Source of the DNA: Peromyscus leucopus | Taxonomy: Eukaryota; Chordata; Mammalia; Rodentia; Cricetidae | Direction of reading: 5' to 3' | Assembly (NCBI RefSeq): GCF_004664715.2 | Contig: NC_051072.1 | Coordinates: forward strand, 27,951,997-28,015,996 | DNA: 64,000 nt | Shown here: positions 32,766-44,829 of the stretch, in pieces | How the letters are laid out: each line of letters begins with the position of its first letter | Position numbering within the stretch: the stretch's first letter is position 1 | Position numbers and translations under genes: made by a program | The notes under the pieces: model-generated | Database searches by the model: none | Seen by the model: only the letters and a program-made list of their open reading frames with translations | Told to the model about the DNA's origin: nothing

Positions 32766-35700
32766 TTGCATTCCTACTGTTTTCTTTCTCAGAGAAATGC
32801 TGGTACATGATAGTATATTAACTCTGGTGAGAAAACATAATTACTTAGCCCAAATGAATCCATGCGGCATAAGTGCGTTCTGTAAAATTATGTATTTGGG
32901 GATTATTTTAAACCATTTTTAAAAACTAACAAAAACTTCAAGTCAATGTAAACACTTTATAATTCAATTTATTAGGTAATCAAATGAACAAACTGTTGAC
33001 ATCTATATGGCCTGGTATCTCTTCCTGTCCAAGAGAATAACCTAATCGCATTAGAGGGAAACACACATTTCAATGATTGAAATAGGTATAGCGTGCAATA
33101 TGATGCTTCTGTACCTTGGAGATGGCACGTTACTCAAAGAAACCAATAATATGTCTTGATCAAGAAAGTTTCAGTGTCTGATTAGAACCATATCATCCCT
33201 GGAACAGCCAACCTGTGAGAGAATGCATTCCTGGGAAGCCATGCCTCACATTGATTATTGAGAGACCCTTCCTACTCAAGGTGGTTGCACGTCCTAGAAC
33301 TCCATTCTCTGAAAAACGAGGCAATATCCAAAATTTTGCCCTTTAAATTATTCCACATGAATTCCTTTTCACTTGTTTTTAACTTGGAAATTTCCTATAA
33401 ATCTGGCCTTTTAAGCCTGGAATGTTCAGGAAAGCTCCCAACATAGCATCTCACATTCTAGAACAGAGCTCTGGAGGCAGGACACTGAAGATACACAAGA
33501 CTAGGTCTTTCCATTTCATACACTGAGATGTTTCAGCTCATCCTCCCTATCACCACCAAAAAAAAATTTTAGGTATGAGAAAACAGTTATAAACCATAAC
33601 AATACAATGCTGCTGTTAGTGCAAAGGGAAACTATAGATATGTGGGGAAAGAAGAAAAACAAACAGCAACAACAAAAACAGCGAGTCCAGCTCAGGGAAA
33701 TCAACTATCACTGTGCAAAATGTGTTTGAGACACAACAGCAATTTAAACAAGTTACATGGGAGTTGTCACTGATGTAATGTTTAACTGCCATGCTAAGAT
33801 CATTTTTCCTCTTCCTCTTGACAATGTCAATAACGATGAAGATTAGTTAGGTTAGAGAGAGTTAGGAGGTGACCAGTATAATGCCAATAAAACAAATCAA
33901 GATGATTCAAATACCTGAAGAATCAACAATTCAATAATTAAAGAACTAAATATAGATGGAATAAAAGACACAAGGAACAGCTTGAGAAATAAACAAGTAG
34001 ATAAAAACAGAAAAGTTGAAAAAAATCAGAATCAGTGAAAATACCATTTTAGTGTAATTGCAAGAAGAAACAAAACCAGAGCATAAAAGAAGTGATATAT
34101 CATTTACAATGATGACCAGACATTTGTCAGTAGCAAAGAAAGTGGATTAAAAAATAAAGAAGCTTAATGATTTTCATTCCACAAATGTTAATTGAATGCC
34201 AGTCCTATACCAGGAATGCTATCATGTGCTGAAATCAAAATCTGGATGAAACAGTGATTTATAGTGAGCAGCCAGGGAGAGGGCTGTATCATTTCACACC
34301 AATGGTAAACACCCCTGGAAATCTTTTGTTAACACTATGAAGGAAAGCCAAAGCAGAAAGAATAGACTAGAATTTTTTTTTTAAGCGGGGAGAGGATTTC
34401 AGAAGGAAAGCCTAAAGGCATCTGTTTTAAATAAATGGCACTTATTTTTAGGAGCTACAAACACGTTTAAAAGAAAATTGTCTCTATCAGACAAATACTT
34501 TATATAGAAATTGGACAGAGTTAGCTACAGACTTGTAATACACACTACAATTTAGCTGTATATTTCTAAGTTAATAGATATATTAATATTTAGAGCATAT
34601 ACTCCTATAATTTATTTCCTTAAGGCAAAAGCAACTATGTTTTCAAATGGCTAACCAGAAGAAGAATAAAAAGCTGTAAATTTCCCTTTCACTTTTGAGG
34701 GCTGAGGGGGCTCTTCACCCAGGTCCAAGGCTGCACTGAGCACCTGGCAGAGAAGGATAAATTGCAGCCAATGGATCTCCAGCAACTGCGGTATTTGAAC
34801 AGGTTAGAAGGACTCATGTCCTGATTCTTCCCAGTGTAAATGACAATAGATCAGACAAGAGTGAAAACAAACCAGTCTCTAGAATTTCAGAGATGCTACC
34901 AAAATGTCATCCACAGAAAAGTGGCGGAGTCACACTACGGTTAGATTTAGATCCCATTGCTGTAAACAGAGATGGCAGATCAATGACAAAACATAGAACC
35001 ACAAATAATGCCACAACAGTGAAAGCCACAGTAAAAGTCCCATCCAATCTTGCTAACTGTGCAAGAATGCTAAATTCATATGGAAAATATGCGTGGGTCT
35101 TGTCAACTAGTGTCACACTGCTCAGATCCTATCTGTTTACCAATATCTAGGTAATGCTCCTAAAACTTCGTGTTTGTGAGTCTGATAACAAGTTTTCATA
35201 GACCTGGCTTCAAGACTGCCAACTAGCCTTATCTCTAACCACTTTAGAAAGTGCTACTCCATTCCATCAGAGACACTGCCATACAATAATTTCTCAGTTT
35301 ATCTGCCTCACTGATGAGGTACCTATTAAAGTCACACTTCTTCCCACCAGCTTCCTTTGTACCCAAGCAAACTGTATGTATTTACTGAACATGTATTCTG
35401 TGCCTGCCATTGGGCCCAAGTAGCATGAAAGAAAAGAAAAAGAGGAATTCTGCATGACAAACACCAATCCAGCAAGGAACCAATTACAGAGTCCACCATA
35501 TTGCACCAGGAACAGTCTCAGATCAAGGTCACATGCAACAAAATGCTTACCTGCGCATTACAAACTGAAAACAAACCTATTTCATTTTCAACAAAACACG
35601 TGCAATACAGAACATGAAATAATCATCCCCAGTCTCCACTAAGATGCTCTTCTGTGAACACCTTGTTTCTGTTCTGCATTGTAAACATTTCGGAGATAAA

Positions 35701-36464
35701 GAATTTCTAACACTTACCATACTGGTGTCCACATTGTGAATTTTCAAAAGCGTTGGCTGAGTTTTGTGTCCAGCCTTTTTTCTGTTTTAACTGTATATAA
35801 ACTGTTCAAAGCACAAATGAACAGGTGCTCAGATGTTCAGCTGGTTTTGATGAGTAACACTACAAATGTGCTCCTAACCTGAAGGCATATGAGCATCATT
35901 AGATCTACTGCTAAAAAAAAGCAGAGTAAACTTTAGTGTGAGAAAGGGAGATGCTAACATGAAAATCCCAGGTTCTATTACCATCACTGGTGCTTAGACT
36001 AGAGTGTTGACACTGATGAAAACCAATGTATCACTTCTACACTGGTACCATTGTGACTTTGGTGAGCAGGAAAATAGTGCCTTTCCACAAACATAATTGT
36101 ATCTAGTAAACTATTGGTACTCTGAAAGAATGAAGAGACTCACTGGCATATTGTGACAGAGTTGCAACGTATTTATAAAATATAGTTTTATTTGAAGTAG
36201 TAATGAATGGCTTTCCTGTATTGTTATCAAGTGGGTTACAGTTTGCCCTTTGTTAAGTGTTTTATTTTTAATTCTTTTTAACATGCACGTTTTGATTGTT
36301 TGGGGATCACCTTTTTCTTCTTGCTGCTGTTATTGGTAAATATTTCCTGTCTCAGATCAAAGAGTTTATAGCATGTTCTGCTATCCAAACCAATATAAGG
36401 TAAGTTTTATAAGTATAATTCATCAGAAAAGCTAATATTGTCAGTAGTGTTGAATCTCTGTCTT
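32766..36464. other. Unique sequence, no gene seen
   Basis: About 3.7 kb with no clear repeat. A-rich text at 33880-34170 may be a worn L1 or ERVL fragment, and 34165-34260 ('aaatgttaattgaatgccagtcctataccaggaatgc') resembles the start of ancient mammalian repeats. The frame 34893-35150 (85 codons) has no domain I recognise. Confidence 0.35.
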
Positions 36465-36479
36465 ATAAAATAGGTTGTT

Positions 36480-36666
36480 GGAGCTGGAGAGATGGACCAG
36501 AGATTAGGAGCACTTTGCACTTTTCTTTCAAAGGATCTGGGTTCAATTCTTGGCACCCACATGACAGCTCACAGCTGTCTGTAACTCTAGCCTCAGGGAA
36601 TTTTACAACCTCTTCTGGCTTATCTGGGCAGTAGACACACATGTAGCACACAGACATGCATGCAGC
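36480..36666 (+). mobile_element. B3 SINE, 5' part of the chimera
   Basis: Starts GGAGCTGGAGAGATGGACC (A-box head). It continues 'gggttcaattcttggcacccacatgacagctcacagctgtctgtaactc', 'cctcttctggcttatctggg' and 'gcacacagacatgcatgcag', where a normal B3 would go on to its A-rich tail. The tail is absent and L1 follows. Confidence 0.88.
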
Positions 36667-36670
36667 GGGT

Positions 36671-37488
36671 ACATGAGTGGGGGTAATGAAGGGCAAGGTT
36701 CGAGGGAAAGAGAGCTTAGGGGAGCGGGAGATCCCAGCTGGATCAAGAACAGAGAGGGAGAACAAGAAATAAGAGACCTTGATAAATGAAGACCACATGA
36801 GAATAGGAAGAAGTAAAGTGCTAGAGAGGTCCACAGAAATCCACAAAGGTACCTCCACAATAGACTACTGGCAATGGGTGAGAGAAAGCCCGAACTGACC
36901 TACTCTGGTGATAGGATGGCCAAACACCCTAATTGTCATGCTACAAATCTCATCCAGTGACTGAGGGAACTGGATGCAGAGATCCACAGCCAGGTTCCAG
37001 GTGGAGCTTCAGGAGTCCAATTGGCGAGAAAGAGGAGGGTTTATATGAGTGAGAATTGTTGAGACCAAGATTGGAAAAAGCACAGGGACGAATAGCCAAA
37101 CGAATGGAAACACATGAACTATGAACCAATAGCTGAGGAGCCCCCAACTGGATCACTGAGACTCTGGATAAGTGAGACAGTTGATTAGCTTGAACTGTTT
37201 GGGAGGCATCAAGGCAGTGGGACCAGGACCGTTCCTCAGTGCATGAGCTGGCTGTTAGGAACCTGTAGCTTATACAGGGACACTTGGCTCAGTCTGGGAA
37301 GGGGGGACTGGACCTGCATGAACTGAATCTACCAGATGAAACTCAATCCCAGGGGAGTCTTTGCCCTGGAGGAGATGGGAATGGGGGGTGATCTGGGGGG
37401 AGGTGGGTGCAGGGAGGGGGAGGACAAGGGAATCTGTGGGTGATATGTAAAATTAAATTAAATTATAAAATAAAAAAATAAATAATAA
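36671..37488 (+). mobile_element. L1 3' UTR, 3' part of the B3-L1 chimera
   Basis: Starts ACATGAGTGGGGGTAATGAAGG, which corresponds to about 3463 in the U6-L1 chimera, and stays collinear with that copy to the 'aatctgtgggtgatatgtaaaa' end and tail. Very similar to the 3.4-kb copy, so the two are probably of similar age. Confidence 0.85.
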
Positions 37489-37503
37489 ATAATATATGTT
37501 GTT

Positions 37504-39149
37504 TTCTAAAATTTATCTGGCCTAGCTCCCAAGAATGAAATGAATAATAAAACTATAGAATACATTTTGGAATTACATTAGTTTAAAATATTTTCCCTAG
37601 ATATTGGGATGGACTTCATACACTGACTTAGTAGATAAAATTTAAAGTGAATATTAGTATAGTATCAGTGGGGATGGAGGAAGGAGAATCTTGAACTACA
37701 AATTATATTATTGCATATATGAAAATGTCATAACAAAATTCATATTTTGTTCTATTACTATCTGCTAATGAAAAATAAGTCACCACGAAGAGTATAACAC
37801 ATAATTGAAATAATTCTTCTTCCCCTCTCTCTTCCTCTCTCTCTCTTACATCCTATTAAAAGTCAGGAAACTATCTCTCCCACTCAAAATAACATGCAAA
37901 ACGGGAGGAAGACCAATAACTTGTGAGCTAGTAATCCCTCACTGAGTCTCTGTGCTGTTCCATGCACATTTGGAGTTGTTTGTTTGTTTTCTTTTTTTCC
38001 TCCTCTATTATGTGGGCTACAAAGCTACAGGATTGTCTTTCTTTCCCAGAGCCAAGGTTGTAGAAGTGTTTGCCGTCACTCCTTCACTTGTTAACCTACA
38101 TAGACATTTCTAAGTTTCCCCTTACTTTGCAACATTTCAGAGGTCTCTGGTCACCTTTCAAATGATTCAGTGAGAAGACAACCCGGAGAGATCCAGAGAA
38201 ACGGTGACATCTGCAAAAGAGCCAGTAGGGTGACTTGAACTTTGGCAGGAGAAGTAGCTTCTCCCATTCCCCATCATATGGGTCAGTCCAGTGCTGAGGT
38301 GGAAATCCATCATGTTGTGTAGCCATTTTAGTTCCTCTCACAGCGGGGACTCATTGAAATTTAGCTGTGGTGATTAGGTCCTAGACGTCTATGCTTTCGA
38401 GTAACAAAGTCAATTTTAATTTATGTATTAAATCTACTCAAGAAGCAGGTGTGTTGTCACTGATAGCTTTGTTCTATCCAAAGTCTTGAGGAATGCATGC
38501 CATCAACCTGTTTCTGTAGCCTGAGAGAGCCTCAAGAACACATAAGCACTCAGGCTAACTTTGCCTGAGGATATCCAATTCAGGCACATCCTGGTAAGAC
38601 AGCAACTACTAGAGTCATCAAACTCAAGAAAGCTCAAAATAAAATGTTTACATTCGTCAACAATATAGAGTTGCTTCCAGTCTGGTTCACACGAAAAGTC
38701 CAGAATCACATTCTTATAATCCATTCTGTCTAAAGATGTCTTTGACATTTCATCTCTTTCCAGTTACAAGTGAAACAGAAAGAGAGCAAAAATTAAAAGT
38801 CAGATTGTAAGGTAGGTAGGAAGACAGGTAATGGTCAGAGGAACAGTTGAAATGTACTTGTGATACCTGTAGGATGCTACAACAAGCCACGGCATGAGCA
38901 GCTGGGCAGTTCTGTGGTTGCTGGTTTAACCAAGCTAGAGTTATTGTGACTTTGAAAGAATATTTTTAGTAGAATGAGAAAGTGCTAACAACATTTATTT
39001 CAGTAGGAAAATTAATGGAAACTAAATTGGAAACAATGCATCAAAACTCTGAGCAAAATTATCTTTGAGAAACATTTATACGAAATGCTTATCCAACATC
39101 TTTTATAACCAGTTGTAAAGGACCATCCATCCACTCATCCATTCATCTC
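37504..39149. other. Unique sequence
   Basis: No gene or repeat recognised. There is a pyrimidine-rich TCTCTCTC stretch at 37820-37850. Frames on the minus strand at 38096-38341 and 38503-38748 (81 codons each) have no domain I know. Confidence 0.35.
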
Positions 39150-39507
39150 ACTTATCTTGGTCAGTTATGGCTGCTATAACCAAGTGCCACACAGTAACAT
39201 CAAATGACAAAAATGTTATTTCTGATAATCCAGAGACTGGAAACCTGAGATTAGAGTGCCAGCAAGGTTAGGTTCCTAGGAGGTCCTTCTGCTTGCAGAC
39301 CACCAGTTTACCTTGTTCGTGTGGCCTAAAGGAGGCAAGAAAACTCTTGGGATCCTTTTAAAAAGGACACAAATCTCATGTAAAGATTTCACTCTCATGA
39401 TCTGAGGCTTTCCCAAAGGTCTCTTCCCTTGATGTCATCACATCAAGGGTTCATGTTTCAGCATGTTACATGGGGGGAAACATAAGTATGTTATCCATAA
39501 TACCACA
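39150..39507 (-). mobile_element. Old mammalian LTR-like repeat, reverse orientation
   Basis: 'ggctgctataaccaagtgccacacag', 'ccagagactggaaacctgagattagagtgccagcaaggttagg' and 'ccttttaaaaaggacacaaatctcatg' are the reverse complement of the family seen at 32.4 kb, in order. Confidence 0.5.
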
Positions 39508-39605
39508 TCAAAAGAATATGCTGTAGTCTATTGTATCTATTGGAAACAGTTTGAGGTCAAAAGAATATGTGGTAGTCTATTGTAACTATTGGAAACAGTT
39601 TGAGG
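39508..39605 (+). repeat. 49-bp tandem duplication
   Basis: 39508-39556 and 39557-39605 are direct copies differing at about three positions. They sit at the end of the old LTR-like repeat. The low divergence shows a much later, local event. Confidence 0.95.
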
Positions 39606-39984
39606 TTCTGGTATTTCTGTACTTTCCACCTCTAATCCAGTTTGTGTGTTCTTAAGCATCTGCACACACAAGACTCTACATTTCCCTTGGTGCCAAACAC
39701 TGTAACACAAAGGGCTTGCATTCCTGACCAGCAGCTATCTGACTCATTTGCTAATATCTTCTCTATGCTTTCTTGTGCTGTGCATTGGCATTGATCACTA
39801 CTAATGTAGTATATATATTATAATGTTCACAATATATAAGGCAGTAGTGCATGTAATTTGTTTTTCCATTGAAAGTGGTGTACAGCTTTAAAAAAGGTTC
39901 AGAACTCACTGAATTCATTTAATAAGAGTATAATCTTGAGAGGTTTTTAATATTATAAGGAATATTATACTTATATTATAATAC
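39606..39984. other. Unique sequence
   Basis: Nothing recognised. Confidence 0.35.
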
Positions 39985-40375
39985 TGTTTTCTGAACATGA
40001 CACACCAGTTGCACATACGCACTCACAGCAGTTGTAACAGCATGAAGACTTGTGCAAGATTAAGTCAGATAAGATCCAAGCATGGATGGGGGAAAGGAGT
40101 CTGAAATCCCACCCCTATCTAAGGAGCTATTGGTAACTGATGGCTGCTGGGAGAGGGAGAGTTAGTTCTCTTTACTGATATTACCTCTGAAAGGTGGGCC
40201 ATGTTCCCATGGATGACTGCACACCCAAGAGTATACGAGGAGCACAAACTGGATTCAATGGGTTTAAAATAACGAGAACACGGCGTTGGGTGGATATGGA
40301 ATAGACATGTGAATTAGGCATGAGTTGAGGGAATATGATCAAAAGATAATGTATGAGATTTTCAAACAACTAATA
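39985..40375 (+). mobile_element. Lx-type L1 3' UTR fragment
   Basis: 'agcatgaagacttgtgcaag', 'gatccaagcatggatggggg', 'tctgaaatcccacccctatctaaggagctattggtaactgatggctgctgggagaggg', 'gaggagcacaaactggattcaatggg' and 'gggaatatgatcaaaagataatgtatgag' match the Lx group of rodent L1 3' UTRs; the element at 63.4 kb shares the same 'ctgctgggagaggg' landmark. Confidence 0.65.
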
Positions 40376-42336
40376 TGAAAACATTTACAAGTTGTTTTTA
40401 TTTGTAGTCTGTACTTTGAAAAGCTTCAGCCTCTACTGGTCATTGTTTCTTACTCAGTAGTCCAAAGATATCCCAAACCCGAGGATTTTCATCTTATGCT
40501 ATGGGGAGTTCTCTAATATTATCCCTTTAAATGTCATTTCTCTACATTCCTCTATTCCTTGTGAGTCAGTAACATGAATGTTGGACTTTCTGGATCCATT
40601 TTTTTCATGTCTCCCAGTCTTTCCTTCATAGTTTGAATTTCCACATCTTTGTATTACATTATTCTGATTTGTCATTCTCTCCTCAGCTGTTTTTTTCCTC
40701 CTAATCAATGTGTGTGTGTCCTTTAGTTTTCTTTTTAATACCATAGTCATGTCACTAAATCCTACAAGTTGTAATGATAATTTTTAAATTTTCTTTTGAT
40801 TCATTATTATTTGTTTATATTACATTGTATTATCCACCATATTTATTTTAGTGTTCCCACATCCCATTCTTTATCTCTGAAACAATTTTAAAAGTGTTTA
40901 AAGCAGTTCTAATTATTCAGTTATTCATGTTTTGTGGGACATGGGTAGCACAGCTTGATCTATCTGGATCATGTTTTTCACCATTTTAACTTTTCTAAAT
41001 CATGGAGTCATCTCCTGTGCCAACCTGAAGCCATCCACGCAGGCTCAGCACCAGCTGTGCAGTGCTCAGCTGTGAAGGAAACTCATCTTCGGAAGACAGC
41101 TCAGTTCCCACTTCTCAGATTCCCCTCTCATTTTTAGCATCTCTACTGGCAATCATTTTCAGATTCCATTTAAATAATTACACGGGGTTTTCAGGATTTT
41201 GAAACAGAGGCTCAACACATGTTAAATTTTCAGTCCATTCTCTTGAATAAAAAACAGCTCACTGGCCTTTCTCTTGGCCTTGTTTTCAATCGAGGGATGA
41301 ACCAGAGGAATATTTTTTTTTTTTTTTTATAATATGGTTGAGTAAGGAAGTGACAGAGACAGCCAGTCACTGCATTTTCTGAGATGATGTTCCAGGCAGG
41401 CATGGGGACAGGGAGCATGTGCCTGTGGGAAGAGCCCTGCACTGACCATTGCCGACATCTATTTTTAGCCCTGTTCTGACTTTTGAAATTGCTTGAGGAA
41501 AAAGCTGCCATCTCCTCTCGCTTATTGATGCTCCTCACTAATCTTCCCCTTCAAATCAATTTGGAAATACACTTCTGTTATGAAATTGGCCAGGAGATCG
41601 TAAGCCCTAAGTATTCTGAACTTATACAATAGGCTCTCAAATAAAAGAATTGGCCAATTATGCTTTTTTTCTTCATTTCTCACCTTATCCTTCTGCAAAC
41701 ACAAAAGGAAACCCACTTCTTTCATCTCTGTCCCTAGATCTCATTAAGCACACTAAAGAGAGTTTTGCTGACTTTCCTATGCACCTTTTCAACTTCCTGC
41801 AACGTTGTCATCAGCAAATAAATTAAAACCTTACAAAATTTTGAACTTAGCATTCTATGTAAATGTCCCATAAAACATGATAAAAGTGTGAAATTATTTC
41901 TGGAAGATTTCATAAAAATATGCTTAAATGTGTGAAAAGTGAGGGTAAAATACTTAAAATGTGCAGAAAATTAATGAATGACTCTAGCAGTATTAGAAGA
42001 AAAAAACACATGTAACACAAAAGTGTATCATAATTACTGTTTCATAAAACAGTGGTTTTAAAATGCCATCAATGAAATAATAGGTGAGAAAAAATATTAG
42101 TATATGCCTTCATCCATGCCATCCTTATTTGTGCTGATGACATTCTCATTAGTTGTCTTAGTAATATGAGTCACAAACTTGCCTCCTGTATTCTTTTATC
42201 CAAATGAGGCATCTTAGGCTCTTCGGAGCTTATCCACAGTATCCCCTGCTTAAACGTCTTGTTTCTTTGGGGGGAGGGGGAGGCTGAGAATAACAGAACA
42301 AATGGTGAAAATGGGCCAATTAAAAATTACTTTGGA
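40376..42336. other. Unique sequence
   Basis: No gene or repeat recognised. Minus-strand frames at 41230-41538 and 41522-41725 have no known domain. Confidence 0.35.
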
Positions 42337-42520
42337 AAGAGCCAAGGAGCCAGATGGTGGTGGCACACGCCTTTAATCCCAGCACTCCAGAGGCAGAAGC
42401 AGACAGATCTCTGTGTGCCAGCCTGGTCTACAGAGCCAGTTCCGGGACAGCCAGAGCTATACAGAGAAACTCTGTCTCAAATTCCCAAATAAAGAAAAAG
42501 AAAAAAGCAAGAACCAAGGA
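42337..42520 (+). mobile_element. B1 SINE with 12-bp target-site duplication
   Basis: The body at 42349-42508 begins GCCAGATGGTGGTGGCACACGCC and carries 'ctacagagccagttccgggacagccagagc'. It lacks the 'gagttcgagg' block before 'ccagcctgg' (a deletion in the B-box region) and ends in a mixed A tail. The flanks AAGAGCCAAGGA (42337-42348) and AAGAACCAAGGA (42509-42520) match at 11 of 12. It belongs to a different, older subfamily from the 5.1 and 31.4 kb copies. Confidence 0.88.
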
Positions 42521-42897
42521 GGTTCTTTCCTTTCTAAAATACCTAGTTAAAGAAAATGGGTCATGAAACAAAACCAGAAGTCATAAATCTGAGGTAAAGG
42601 AATGTAGGGATGGGTGTGGGGTTGACAGGAATGGAAGGGAGACCTAAGAAGAGAGGCAAAGTAATCAGAATGTATGTTACATAGACATACATGTGTGAAA
42701 CTATCAAAGAACAAAATTAATAAACAAAAACTGTAGAGAATCGGTGGGGTCCTGTTTATTGGTTTTATATGTGACACTACCGCCAGGTTTGTCCTGATGC
42801 TTTTGCCGGTTCAGGTGCCCTGTAACAACACATGCTGTCGTGCAAGTTTAAGAAATATGGCAGATTAAAATGCAAGCTTTTCTCTATCTCCTTCCCA

Positions 42898-42899
<2 letters not shown>
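42521..42899. other. Unique sequence
   Basis: Nothing recognised. Confidence 0.35.

Positions 42900-42966
<67 letters not shown>
42900..42966. repeat. (GA)n microsatellite
   Basis: About 29 uninterrupted GA units, then AAAGAGAGA. Confidence 0.95.
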
Positions 42967-43188
42967 GTGCTAAAAATTTTTAAAAAGTGTGCAAGGATAC
43001 CAGGAGGCTTAGCTTTGGAAAATAGGAAGGGGTTAACAAGAGAGTGGTAGTGACTGAAAACAAAACCCTGAAGTTGAATATACAGGTGGAAAAAAATGAC
43101 AATCAGGTCATGAATCCTAGAAAAGTCTCAAATTTGGACCCACCATGAAGATCAACTTTAAAAGTATGAAGATGCAATGAAGTGAATA

Positions 43189-43324
43189 GGGAGCTAGAAC
43201 TATGATTTAGAACAGGGAGCTAGAACTATGACCTAGAACAGGGAGCTAGAACTGTGACCTAGGACACAGAGCTAGAACTGTGACCCAGAATAGGGAGCTA
43301 AAACTATGACCTAGAACAGGGAGC
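43189..43324 (+). repeat. 26-bp minisatellite, 5.2 units
   Basis: Units GGGAGCTAGAACTATGACCT + AGAACA start at 43189, 43215, 43241, 43267 and 43293, with a partial sixth at 43319. Variation between units is mostly transitions. Confidence 0.95.
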
Positions 43325-43929
43325 CTGAGCCTCACAGGGAGCAGCCACACCCACTGGACTCTCCCTCCACCCTACATAATCAGGAAGGAGTTCCTGCACC
43401 AAAAATAGAGAACCAAGATTTGTCTGGAAACTTGATTCAGGAGGCACACATATAATCTGAAAATTGAAGGTGGTAAATGTCACTAAATAGTAAAGATGCT
43501 CTTCTCCTGGCCATGTTCTAAAACTTGAACAACCAAAAGACTAGAGTATTCTTTTACTTACCAGGAGAGGCATATGTCTCAGTATAAACAGACAAATCTG
43601 CCACCTGACCCCAAGAGTTAATAAGCTACATCCACAAGGGATCCTTACTCAGGTAAAGCAGAGATGAACAGTAGCTAAAACAACAAACAGATTTTGATAA
43701 GTAACCACTCCAGCTGAGGAGCAGAGACCTCACTACAGAGCTGGACTCAATTCCAATGAGGGCAGTTAGGACTTAAGAGTCAAGGAGAAGGGACTCGGTA
43801 TGTGGGACCGCAGAGGTAGGAGGGGCTGATTAGACATTAAAGGAAAGAGTCTTTCCTAAACTGACTTAAGGGCATTCTTACTAAAGTTGTGCTATGTAGG
43901 CTTGACAACAATGGACACTGGTGGTCAAA
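43325..43929. other. Unclassified sequence
   Basis: May belong with the segment that follows (worn L1/HAL1 5' part), but nothing is diagnostic. Confidence 0.3.
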
Positions 43930-44310
43930 GCTTAGAGACCTCAGAATTACCTGACCAGAGTTGAATACAGGAGAAACAGAGAGTTATTTGTCATTTCTAT
44001 CAAATGGACACATAATTATAATCAAGCTGCAAAATAAATAGGAATGATCATCCCGTAATCAAAGGACACATAAATGAAACCTCCAACATGAAAGAAAGGG
44101 ATCACAGAATGCAAGAAAAAGAATCTCCAAGAACACAGATAAATAAAATTTTTACAAAGAAACAGAAAGACCAAAGAAAATTCACAAGGAAGCAATATAA
44201 AACAATTTGAGTGTCAAAAGCATAAATTTATAGATTAAAAGAACCACCAATTATACATCAAAGCAAGTAAATGGAATTGTCAGAGATCAAAACACTAGCT
44301 ATAAACAGGA
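43930..44310 (+). mobile_element. Possible old L1/HAL1 ORF1-proximal fragment
   Basis: A-rich text with 'catcaaatggacacataattataatcaagctgc', 'gaaacctccaacatgaaagaaaggg', 'aaagacc' and 'gaacacagataaataaaat' resembles the A-rich region near ORF1 of old mammalian L1s. Weak by eye and no frame remains. Confidence 0.3.
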
Positions 44311-44829
44311 GATCTTGAGATTTCACAGAAGCCATTCACAAATAAGCCAGATGCTGGGAGCTGGGGAAAATGACATTTTTTTTTTTTATTTCTTAAAGTT
44401 AAACACTAGTGATAAAACACAATGTCTCAAGGCCTTCAAAATTAGAAAGTCAGGTCACTTACAACTTAGAAATCTTTTTCTAGCTAATAAAGCAAGCATC
44501 CTAAACATGAAAGTGTTTTTCGATATGCAAACCTTCAAAATTTTAAATCCCAAATGAATCTTCACCTTGACATATTTTGAGAATAAGAAGTAATAGATTG
44601 GAATGGATGGTGGGGATATTAGAATGGGGATACTGGGTTTGATTACAGATTCCTAATCTAGTTGACTCTGTGCTGCTGCAGGTGCTTTAACCTGGGTGAC
44701 TTGACTTCCCCATTGGTTCTGTGGAATACCAATCTATCTTGGGACCAAATGGGTCACTGAATACATGCATGTGAATAATGTCGACAAAATATGTCCATTA
44801 AGACCATCATTTTCTTTGCTATTTAACAG
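44311..44829. other. Unique sequence
   Basis: No recognised repeat. A pyrimidine-rich stretch and CAG at 44805-44829 precede the pseudo-exon candidate below. Confidence 0.35.

Larger units (their letters stand above)
36465..37503 (+). mobile_element. B3 SINE-L1 chimeric retrocopy with target-site duplication
   Basis: A B3 SINE lacking its own tail (36480 to about 36666) runs straight into an L1 3' UTR (36671 to about 37488). The flanks ATAAAATAGGTTGTT at 36465-36479 and ATAATATATGTTGTT at 37489-37503 agree at 13 of 15 positions. The left copy ends exactly at the SINE 5' end and the right copy follows the L1 A-rich tail. One duplication around both parts indicates a single insertion with template switching, the same structure as the U6-L1 chimera at 3.3 kb. 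At the junction about four bases (gggt) belong clearly to neither part. Confidence 0.82.

Noticed and set aside
34893..35150. 85-codon frame with many basic and Thr residues
   Set aside because: No recognisable family; within chance length for a 64-kb window.
43189..43324. CRISPR-like repeat array
   Set aside because: The units abut directly with no spacers.
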